From Tipula vernalis (taxonomy: Eukaryota; Arthropoda; Insecta; Diptera; Tipulidae): a DNA stretch of 64,000 bases. A program made the translations under genes and the position numbers. Position 1 is the first letter of the stretch; each line of letters starts with the position of its first letter. The stretch covers positions 354,063,034 to 354,127,033 of the forward strand of contig OY282558.1 of the NCBI GenBank assembly GCA_958295665.1, given 5' to 3'. Shown here piece after piece: positions 10,892 to 19,400 of the stretch. The notes beneath the pieces are model-generated. The model was not told the origin of the DNA and did no database searches. It worked only from the letters and a program-made list of their open reading frames with translations.

Positions 10892-10909
10892 GGGTGCCAG
10901 AAACCGGGA
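10892..10909 (+). promoter_or_regulatory. Candidate tRNA primer-binding site
   Basis: Directly after the LTR end the sequence is GGGTGCCAGAAACCGGGA. Its reverse complement looks like a tRNA 3' end: TCCCGG as the T-arm side, then an acceptor, a discriminator A and CC. The first base is G where a full CCA match needs T. I could not name the tRNA. Confidence 0.5.
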
Positions 10910-11230
10910 CGAGCCGGAACCAGAAATTCAGTCTAATAATCAAATAACAGTAAGCAAGTGCAAAGTTGTGTGTCGTCGCGAGGAAGGAAAGTGGTAAGCG
11001 GAAAGTAATAGTAATTAATAGTGAAATAAGTAAAAGTGATGTGCAAATTGGTTAATATAAGCGTGTTGGATAGGAAAAGTATAGTTAAAAGGGTGAGAGA
11101 GAGATAGGCAAACGTGAAACCGCGCGGAAAATCGGTACCGTGGAGATCAGGAGTACGCATCTTAGATGCGGAAAATGATATCCACGTGGAAAATAAGTAC
11201 AGTGGGAAAACGTGAATGATAGTGAAGAGT
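10910..11230 (+). other. Leader of the retrotransposon, non-repetitive part
   Basis: Purine-rich untranslated leader with no good reading frame. It contains a splice-donor-like GTAAGC at 10950-10955, which could serve a spliced mRNA for the second gag frame. This is inference only. Confidence 0.5.
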
Positions 11231-11310
11231 GGTTAGGAAGGAAATACCGTTAGACGGTTAGGAATGAAATACCGTTAGACGGTTAGCAATAAAATACCGT
11301 TAGACGGTTA
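11231..11310 (+). repeat. Three 25-bp tandem repeats with ACCGT hairpins
   Basis: Units start at 11231, 11256 and 11281 (GGTTAGGAAGGAAATACCGT and variants), followed by a partial fourth. Each holds ACCGTTAGACGGT, a 5-bp stem around a 3-nt TAG loop. It lies immediately before the larger 104-bp array and continues the theme of repeated small stem-loops in this leader. Confidence 0.9.
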
Positions 11311-11318
11311 TGAAGAAA

Positions 11319-12447
11319 GGTCGTTATTTTGAAAATGTGCTCGATTGGGAAATCGAGAGTAGGTACCGATATTATAGAGAATGTGCTCGAATAGTAAATC
11401 GAGAGTACCGTTGATTTAGAAAGGTCGTTATTTTGAAAATGTGCTCGATTGGGAAATCGAGAGTAGGTACCGATATTATAGAAAATGTGCTCGAATAGTA
11501 AATCGAGAGTACCGTTGATTTAGAAAGGTCGTTATTTTGAAAATGTGCTCGATTGGGAAATCGAGAGTAGGTACCGATATTATAGAAAATGTGCTCGAAT
11601 AGTAAATCGAGAGTACCGTTGATTTAGAAAGGTCGTTATTTTGAAAATGTGCTCGATTGGGAAATCGAGAGTAGGTACCGATATTATAGAAAATGTGCTC
11701 GAATAGTAAATCGAGAGTACCGTTGATTTAGAAAGGTCGTTATTTTGAAAATGTGCTCGATTGGGAAATCGAGAGTAGGTACCGATATTATAGAAAATGT
11801 GCTCGAATAGTAAATCGAGAGTACCGTTGATTTAGAAAGGTCGTTATTTTGAAAATGTGCTCGATTGGGAAATCGAGAGTAGGTACCGATATTATAGAAA
11901 ATGTGCTCGAATAGTAAATCGAGAGTACCGTTGATTTAGAAAGGTCGTTATTTTGAAAATGTGCTCGATTGGGAAATCGAGAGTAGGTACCGATATTATA
12001 GAAAATGTGCTCGAATAGTAAATCGAGAGTACCGTTGATTTAGAAAGGTCGTTATTTTGAAAATGTGCTCGATTGGGAAATCGAGAGTAGGTACCGATAT
12101 TATAGAAAATGTGCTCGAATAGTAAATCGAGAGTACCGTTGATTTAGAAAGGTCGTTATTTTGAAAATGTGCTCGATTGGGAAATCGAGAGTAGGTACCG
12201 ATATTATAGAGAATGTGCTCGAATAGTAAATCGAGAGTACCGTTGATTTAGAAAGGTCGTTATTTTGAAAATGTGCTCGATTGGGAAATCGAGAGTAGGT
12301 ACCGATATTATAGAGAATGTGCTCGAATAGTAAATCGAGAGTACCGTTGATTTAGAAAGGTCGTTATTTTGAAAATGTGCTCGATTGGGAAATCGAGAGT
12401 AGGTACCGATATTATAGAGAATGTGCTCGAATAGTAAATCGAGAGTA
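11319..12447 (+). repeat. 104-bp tandem array (about 10.8 copies) of paired hairpins
   Basis: Copies begin with GGTCGTTATTTT at 11319, 11423, 11527, 11631, 11735, 11839, 11943, 12047, 12151, 12255 and 12359, a constant 104-bp period with almost no divergence. Each copy has two 18-nt CTCG...CGAG stem-loops. One is CTCGATTGGGAAATCGAG, a perfect 7-bp stem closed by a GGGA (GNRA-type) loop. The other is CTCGAATAGTAAATCGAG, with a weaker stem. So about 22 hairpins lie in a row in the untranslated leader. The near identity of the copies implies recent expansion or homogenisation. No reading frame runs through it. Function unknown. Confidence 0.95.
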
Positions 12448-12870
12448 GCGTTATGCTAAAAAATAGGCTCGACTAATAAAGCGAGAGTAGCGTTATGCTA
12501 AAAAATGTGCTCGACTGATAAAGCGAGAGTATGGTTATTTTGGAAAATAGGCTCGACTAATAAAGCGAGAGTAGCGTTATGCTAAAAAATGTGCTCGACT
12601 GATAAAGCGAGAGTATGTATTGTTATGTTATAAAATGTGCTCGGCTAATAAAGCGAGAGTATTGTTAAGTTTTGAAATATGCTCGAATGGTAAATCGAGA
12701 GTACCGTTAATTTAGGAAAGTCATTATTTTGGAAATGTGCTCGAATGACGCTTATGAAGCGAGGTGGTTATGTTGGAAAATGGGCTCGATGGATAGGTCA
12801 AGGCAAATAATAGTTATAGCCGAAAGTACCGGTATCCAGGAAAACGTGCTCATTAATGAGGGCTAATGCA
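12448..12870 (+). repeat. Diverged continuation of the hairpin array
   Basis: The CTCG...CGAG 18-mers continue with changed loops: CTCGACTAATAAAGCGAG, CTCGACTGATAAAGCGAG and CTCGAATGGTAAATCGAG, spaced about 40-60 bp and joined by AGCGTTATGCTAAAAAAT-like linkers. The outer CTCG/CGAG pairing is kept in the copies up to about 12700 while the inner bases vary; beyond that the units decay. This looks like the older edge of the same array. Confidence 0.8.
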
Positions 12871-13686
12871 AACGATAGGGAGAATGGGGCTGAGGCCGCA
12901 TATTAGATGCGATGAGTAAACTCAACCGTACCAGAGGTAGAAAGAGTTGAGTCCGCATGTTGGTTGCGATGGTTAAACTCAAGAGCATAATAGTTAGAAG
13001 GAATCGAATCAGGGAAAAGTAGTATGAAAGTGGGAAATATTGGAGGAAAGGTTGAGCTGAAAGTAAAGGAAGAAAAGAAAGGTCGTAAGAGAGAGTGTGC
13101 GAAGTAGTGAGGAGTTTAGAAGAAACATGAGGAAATGCAGACCATTGGATTAGGAATGCAGAAGGAATGTGAAGGGATATACAGGCGAATACCAGGATCG
13201 TAAGTGGTAAAGGATACGATAAATTGAAGAGAGGTAGTAAGGGAGTTGATAAGTAAACATAGGCAGCATGGAAGATAATAAGATATTAAGAATAGCATAG
13301 TAGATTCAGTGAAAGAACTATTTAGTTTAGGGTATCATTGCTGAGAAGGAAGTTATGAAGGTTGAGCGTGTTTATTTTATATTGCATTTTTTTTGTTGTC
13401 GAGTAAAATTAATTATGATAGTATGGCCATACGTGTTACCGCTCTTCCGGATTGGCTCCGACTCATGTGATAAAAGTGGATATAGGTTCATAATAGGGTA
13501 ATAATGCTAGTGAAAGAAAGGGAGAATAGTTGTAACAAGGAACTAAATAGATAGAACGGAGGAAGCAAGGTCATGAATTTAATGAGGAAAGAGAGGGTCG
13601 AAGGTTGAATGATATTAATGTGTGATCAGGAAGAATGGTGAAACTCAGTATAAGCAATGTTGTAAAGCAAGGAGTTTTTTAGAAAA
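12871..13686 (+). other. Leader downstream part, before the first gag frame
   Basis: Untranslated, purine-rich sequence. ACTCAACCGTACC and AACTCAAGAGCAT recur around 12915-12985 next to CCGCATATTAGATGCGATG and a similar word. I see no coding region or further long repeat. Confidence 0.5.
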
Positions 13687-14604
13687 ATGGCCAGCGGAAA
13701 CTCAGAGCAGTTTGTGGAAGGGTACATCAGGGCCAAGATGGATCAACTGGAAGAAATACGGAGCAAGGTAGTGGGCAGGCTGTATAACCAGAGGGAGCTG
13801 GGGGAAATAGGCGAGGAAGTGAATGGCATCCGACGAAGTGTTGCCAGACAAGTGGAAATGACAAGGACCTCCAATATAGACCGGTTGTTAGTGGAATACA
13901 GGAAACTCTCGATAGAGATCAGCAAAGCGCGGTATAAGGACAAAGAGAGGAACGAAAGGCTGGCGGTAGTACTGAGATCCATCTCACCAAAACGATGGTC
14001 AGCGGTAGATTGGGACACCTTTCCAAAGGAAAAGGGAAAACCAGAAGAGGCATCGGCATTGGGCGGGTCGACAACTTCCGTCAAGGAGATCCAAGTGGCG
14101 ACTAGGACACCGGTAGCGATGGGGCGATTACCCTCTGCGGTGATCCGGAGCAACAATTTTGTACCGATGGGAAGAAAGTCCGATCGGAGAAGCCCAGGTA
14201 GAAACAAAGGAGCTGTGCCCGCACAATATTTATCGGCACCCCAAACAAGAGCAACGGGCCCACAGAAAGGAGTAGCCTATCCGCCAATGGCTTATGCGCT
14301 ACCTTACCCACTGCCACGTGACAACAGCAGAGTGATAGGATATTCCGAGATATTCACGAGCACGAAAGGAGATCACGGCCGATGCGTATTATGCGAAGGG
14401 TCCCATAAAATGTATCGGTGTCAGAGGATGATGGAGCTTGGGTTGGGTGAAAGATGGAGGCTGGCATTGAGTAAAGGAGTTTGCTTACATTGCTTGTATC
14501 CAAGGCACTCCTCGTTTACATGTAGTGAGCCAGGCGCATGTAAAAGATGCGGTACTCGGCACAACAGTGTGCTGTGCCCAAAGAACCCGGGGAATCGGGG
14601 TTAG
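13687..14604 (+). CDS. gag1: Gag-like protein 1 (small, zinc-knuckle)
   Basis: 305 residues from an ATG in good context (A at -3, G at +4), ending in UAG. The N-terminal third (1-100) is charged and helix-prone. The middle (100-230) is basic and low in structure. The C-terminus has three zinc-binding knuckles: C233-C236-H240-C245, C266-C269-H274-C279 and C285-C288-H292-C297, the arrangement seen at the end of BEL/Pao Gag. It lacks the capsid-type DUF1759 region found in the next frame. It is followed by 409 nt before that frame, and by an open 52-codon extension in the same frame after its UAG. It may be a truncated duplicate of gag kept as a separate nucleic-acid-binding or regulatory protein. 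Having a second Gag-like ORF is unusual for the superfamily. Confidence 0.85.
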   Translation: MASGNSEQFVEGYIRAKMDQLEEIRSKVVGRLYNQRELGEIGEEVNGIRRSVARQVEMTRTSNIDRLLVEYRKLSIEISKARYKDKERNERLAVVLRSISPKRWSAVDWDTFPKEKGKPEEASALGGSTTSVKEIQVATRTPVAMGRLPSAVIRSNNFVPMGRKSDRRSPGRNKGAVPAQYLSAPQTRATGPQKGVAYPPMAYALPYPLPRDNSRVIGYSEIFTSTKGDHGRCVLCEGSHKMYRCQRMMELGLGERWRLALSKGVCLHCLYPRHSSFTCSEPGACKRCGTRHNSVLCPKNPGNRG

Positions 14605-15013
14605 TGCGCGAAGGTAAGCAAAGTGGTACCAGAAGAAGCAAGGTTGTATCAGAAGAAGCTAAGTTGTACCGCAAGAAGCAGGGTTGTATCGGGGGAGGCG
14701 AAGTTAGGAGAAGAATTGGTGATATCCACTAAGAATAGTTGTATTTTGATGTTTTATAAATAAAAAGAAATGGATTATATTGTTTAATAGAGTAATTTTG
14801 TTAAAAAGAAAAGAGCAATTAGTAAAGGTTTGGTCAGGAAGGGTAAAAATAAGGAAGGTAGGGTAATCACGTCCTCAATGCGAGGAAGCTGTAAAATTGA
14901 GAAAAGGAAAGGTTGAGAAAAGGAAAAAATAGGGGAACCAACTCACCAGGAGAATGGTGATACGGAAAGGGAGCATCGTAATGGAATATTTAAGATTATA
15001 GTTACAGGGAATC
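14605..15013 (+). other. Intercistronic region with splice-like sites and a 20-bp repeat
   Basis: Four imperfect 20-bp tandem repeats occupy 14620-14699 (AAGGTTGTATCAGAAGAAGC and variants). A strong donor-like AAG|GTAAGC sits at 14611-14619, and an acceptor-like TTACAG ends at 15007, seven bases before the ATG of the second gag frame. They could define an intron of about 394 bp, or the acceptor could be used with a donor in the leader (10950) to bring gag2 to the 5' end of an mRNA. The polypyrimidine tract is weak. Confidence 0.45.
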
Positions 15014-16459
15014 ATGGAAAGGAAGGTCGGGAGACCACCCCAGTTGAGAGATGCAAAAGAGGGAAGGGCGGAGAAACAAGACAGGTTATACGCCCGAAGG
15101 GAACAAGACATCGAATCGTTGAAACGATTATCGAGCCAGATAATGGATGAAGAGGAGAGTGGAGCGATGTCCACCTCAGAATTGAGAATGCGCCAGGAAA
15201 GATTGCGGCAGCATTTCACGTCGTTCGAGGAGACTGACCGGTTGTATACAGAGGGGAATCTCTTAGTCACAGGGGAACTGTACCATGAGATCGAGGATCT
15301 ATTCATCAAGGCAATGGTGCGAGTCCAGGATAGACTGGATAAAGAAGGAAGTACTCGGCAAATTAGTGAAGATCAGAGCATAATTGAACCATTTAGCCAG
15401 CCTTCGACGATAATAAAGGTGGAATCGGTCCAGCCGCCACGATTGGATAAGTTCAACGGTAACCCGGCTGACTGGCCGGCCTTTCGCGATTTATTCTTAG
15501 CGGAAGTCCACCACAAAGGCTACGACCCGATCAATAAGCTACTGTACTTGCAACAAGCTTGCATAGGCAAGGCGGCGGTAACATTGGGTCCGTGGCAACT
15601 GACGAGCGATAACTATACGGCGGCATGGGAAACATTAATGAAAACATACAACGATGATTACCATGTCATTCACAGTATATTGGGAAGGATGCAGGCCGTG
15701 AAGAAACAAGAAAGAGAGACATACGATTCCCTACGACTCGTATTAGACTCGGTAACCAGCGGCACGCGCCAATTGGAAACAATCGCTCCTCAGTCTCATA
15801 TATGGGATCAATTCTGGATCCATCACGCCAAACAGCGTCTCCCTAGAGATACCTTGGATGCATGGGAACAACACCGGAATAATCTAAGTGCAACCCTACT
15901 ACCAACACTTGACACCTTTAAGAATTTCCTGGAAACCAGAGCAATGGGTCGAAGGGAAGTAGAGAGCGAAGTAGTAGGGGGAAGTACCCAAGGTGACCAG
16001 GAATCATCACGTATGAAGGAACAACATGGAAGACGTACCGAACGATTCCAGAGTCGGCGATTCCAGCCATATAGTACAACGAGTAAAGATCAGCAGATCC
16101 CGCGATATAACCAGGCAACACCGAATAGACCCAATGAAAGCTTCCCACTCGGGATCGCAAGGCCCGAATTTCGACAGCGAAGCTGTGTTATGCAAGGTTG
16201 TATGAACAATCACAAACTAGAGGAATGTCTCATGTTTAAGAGAATAAGCTTACCAGAGCGATGGACCGCAGTCCACAGGAGCAGGGTATGCCGCTGTTGT
16301 CTAAATCCAGGCCATAGAGCCGCAGAATGCAGCCAGGAAGGCTGCACTGGTTGTCCAAAGGGAAGAGCAACCCATCATTTCATGTTGTGCAATAAAGCGA
16401 GGCACAATCAACAGCCACAATCTAACGCCTACAATTCAGGCAGAGGAAACAATCAATAG
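15014..16459 (+). CDS. gag: Gag polyprotein 2 (DUF1759 capsid region, zinc knuckles)
   Basis: 481 residues; the ATG at 15014 has A at -3 and G at +4. Residues 1-115 are highly charged and probably coiled coil. About 138-300 match the DUF1759 region of BEL/Pao Gag (PPRLDKFNGNPADWPAFRDL, then NYTAAWETL). About 310-390 are basic and polar. Zinc knuckles follow at C391-C396-H400-C405, C426-C429-H434-C439 and C444-C447-H455-C459. This is the structural protein that would build the particle and bind RNA. The frame ends with UAG at 16457-16459 in the context CAA UAG CAA UUA, and the same frame stays open through pol. Confidence 0.92.
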   Translation: MERKVGRPPQLRDAKEGRAEKQDRLYARREQDIESLKRLSSQIMDEEESGAMSTSELRMRQERLRQHFTSFEETDRLYTEGNLLVTGELYHEIEDLFIKAMVRVQDRLDKEGSTRQISEDQSIIEPFSQPSTIIKVESVQPPRLDKFNGNPADWPAFRDLFLAEVHHKGYDPINKLLYLQQACIGKAAVTLGPWQLTSDNYTAAWETLMKTYNDDYHVIHSILGRMQAVKKQERETYDSLRLVLDSVTSGTRQLETIAPQSHIWDQFWIHHAKQRLPRDTLDAWEQHRNNLSATLLPTLDTFKNFLETRAMGRREVESEVVGGSTQGDQESSRMKEQHGRRTERFQSRRFQPYSTTSKDQQIPRYNQATPNRPNESFPLGIARPEFRQRSCVMQGCMNNHKLEECLMFKRISLPERWTAVHRSRVCRCCLNPGHRAAECSQEGCTGCPKGRATHHFMLCNKARHNQQPQSNAYNSGRGNNQ

Positions 16460-16465
16460 CAATTA
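16454..16465 (+). promoter_or_regulatory. Candidate stop-codon readthrough signal CAA UAG CAA UUA
   Basis: The gag2 stop and its flanks are exactly CAA-UAG-CAA-UUA, which satisfies UAG-CAR-YYA, the context known to give readthrough at the tobacco mosaic virus replicase stop. The codons after it (16460 on) stay open and in frame into the protease, and no ATG occurs in that frame before the Met just ahead of the protease DTG. Readthrough would give a fusion of 1817 residues. Confidence 0.8.
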
Positions 16466-19400
16466 AACCCACTGAAGGCCTCGGAACACAAGATTCAGTC
16501 GGTATGCCAGGTGGTGAGTAAAGTACCGCAGGTTGTGTTAGCCACGGTGTGGGTAAGATTAAGATTTGGACAAACCTTCTCCCGGCCAATCAGGATGATC
16601 TGGGACACAGGAGCCCAGGTTAATATAATAACGAATAGCGTAGTAAAAGAACTAAAACTAGTTCGATCAGCGGCAAAGGTAGGAATAAAGGGTATCGATG
16701 GCAAAGCTGCTAGGACGAAAGGAGAAGTGCAGTTGGAGTTGTGGCATGGCCAGTTGGGGCAGACAATTACTACAAAAAGGTTTGTGATCATAATGAATTT
16801 GATACCAGATCACCCGCAGAGATCATTCCAACCGGGGGAATTTAGCGATACGGTGAAACAGGATTTAGCCGATCCGCGGTATTTCGAGCAAGGTAGTATA
16901 GAGGGGGTAATTGGAACAGAGATAGCCGCAGCACACATTAAGCCAGGCATGGAACGAAGTTCAACAGGATTGCTTGCACAGAGCACTTCATTGGGATGGA
17001 TCATTTCAGGTGAAGGAGGGTTCGCGAGTCCAGAAGAAGAACCAAGGACTATAGGAGTGGTAGTCAAGGAAGAGATAAGGAGTTTGATCCAAAGATTATG
17101 GGAAGTCGAGGAAATGGAGGAGAGGCCAATATCTATGGAAGATCAATACTGTGAGGACAATTTTAGGGAGACAGTTATAAAAGAAAACAACAGATACAGC
17201 GTTACTATTCCATTACGCCCAGAGGCAGAATTGGGTGAGTCAAAGGCTATGGCGGTAAGGCGGTTTTTCAGTCAGGAGAGTAAGTTTAAACGAGACCCAG
17301 AATATAGACAAAAATACGTCGAGTTCATGGAAGAATATGAGAAGATGGGGCATATGATGCAGGCTACACCAGTAGTACAGGGAGAACTGCATAATTACAT
17401 CCCACATCACGCGGTTGCGGTGGACCGCAAGTTTAGGGTAGTGTTCGACGGATCAGCCAAGACCAGCAACGGGAATTCATTGAACGACATTCAATACATA
17501 GGACCACGACTTCAAAAGGACCTGCTCGACATAATAATCAAATTCCGCACTGGGAGAATAGCAATATCGGCCGATATTTGTAAAATGTTCCGACAAGTAC
17601 GAATTCAACCTATTCATTGGAATCTACAGCGAATTGTGTGGCGAGCGGACCCTAACGAGCCACTCCGAGATTATTGGCTAACAGTAGTGACATATGGGCT
17701 AGCCTCATCACCATATTTGGCAGTCAAGGCCTTAAATCAATGTGCCGTTGAAGCAGTTAAGAAGAAACCGAAGGCAGCTCAGGTGGTGAACGAGGATTTC
17801 TACATGGATGACATGTTAGCATCAGTGGAATCGGAAGGTGAGGCGATGGAGTTAAAGAAGGATGTAACAAAAATACTTCGAGGAGGTGGATTCGAATTAA
17901 CAAAATGGCGTTCCAATTGCTTGAAGGTAATGGAGGAGGAGATGGAAGCAAAGGTTGTCGAACTACAAAACAACACGAGTGTACTAGGGGTCATTTGGGA
18001 TTTCGTGGAAGATGAATTCCGATTTAAGGTGCAAGAGCGGGATCAACCGAATCTCATGACAAAGCGTTACATAACAAGCGAAGCAGCGAGGGTGTTTGAT
18101 CCACAGGGATGGGTGACGCCAGTTACAATGAAAGCAAAGTTGTTCATTCAAGAGCTGTGGCGTATGGGCAGCAGTTGGGACGAATCCTTGCCGACATCCT
18201 TGAGGCAGGAGTGGAAGATATTCTATGACGAACTTAAGTTTATCAACGAATTAAGGATACCCAGATGGCTGGAGACATCTGCTAGCCGCAGGATGCAGAT
18301 TCACATATTTTCAGACGCCTCGACCAAGGCATATGGAGCGGTGGTCTACGCCAGAGTATGTGTCGGAGATCAATGGTCAGCTAAGTTGTTATGTTCCCGG
18401 AGTAGAGTAGCCCCTATCAAATTGGTCACAATTCCGAGATTGGAGCTATGCGCAGTTGAACTGGGGACTAAACTAATTCCCAGGCTAATGGAAACACCCA
18501 TGTTCAAGGAAGCCAATATATATATATGGACGGACTCGGAAATTGTACTATATTGGTTGAGGAAACCGGTCAACGAGCTAAGGACATTCGTGGCTAATCG
18601 GGTGAGCCGAATCCTGAGGGGAACGATAGTAGAGCAATTCCGGCATATTAAATCGGAAAATAACCCAGCAGATTTAATCTCCCGTGGAATAAAAGCGGAG
18701 AATTTGATAAACAACAAGTTGTGGTGGCAAGGACCAGCAATGTTGGAAGGTACTAGAGAGGAATGGCCAGACTGGACCCCCAGAAGGATTGATTTGGAAA
18801 CCCACAGCCAAGTCCGAACGGAATGCAGAGAACGATCGACAGAAGTTAGTAACGTTTTCATGACCGTCCGATTAGAGGAGGATGAAACGAAGAGTCTGTT
18901 GGAAAAGGTGTCATCTATAGAATCTGTCTGCAGAATTACCGCATATGTGATTCGATTTTGTAGGCAATGTTTCGCACCTATATATAAGCGGAGAGGTAAT
19001 GATAAAGATACAAGAGGGGGACTATTAAATACGCCCGAGGTGTTGCAATTACCAGGCAACGGGAACGAAATAATTATAAAAATAAAGGAAGTGGAGATAC
19101 CAGTGAAGAAGCTAACCATTGAAGAAATCGACAATGGCTTGAACTACTGGTTGATTGCCTCTCAGAAGCAATCTTTCCCGGAAGAATACAAGGCAATACA
19201 AAATGGGAAGGCTATATCGAGATCCAGCCGACTATGGATGCTGACGCCATGGATGGACGAGAAAGGTTTGGTAAGAATAACGGGAAGATTGGGGAATGCA
19301 CAGTTGTCAGTAGAGCAGCGCAGACCAATAGTATTGGATCCAGGGGCCTTAATAAGCAGGAGAATAGCCGAAAGGGCTCATAAGGAACTATGCCACGGGG

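Noticed and set aside
11319..12447. CRISPR-like appearance of the regular repeat
   Set aside because: The units are contiguous 104-bp tandem copies without unique spacers, in a eukaryotic retrotransposon leader.
16511..16513. GTG as the start codon of pol
   Set aside because: GTG starts are not expected here. The frame is open back to the UAG of gag, and readthrough explains it better.
18370..19134. Long open frame on the minus strand opposite pol (254 codons)
   Set aside because: It is antisense to the conserved RNase H/integrase region and has no similarity of its own; a shadow of codon usage in pol.
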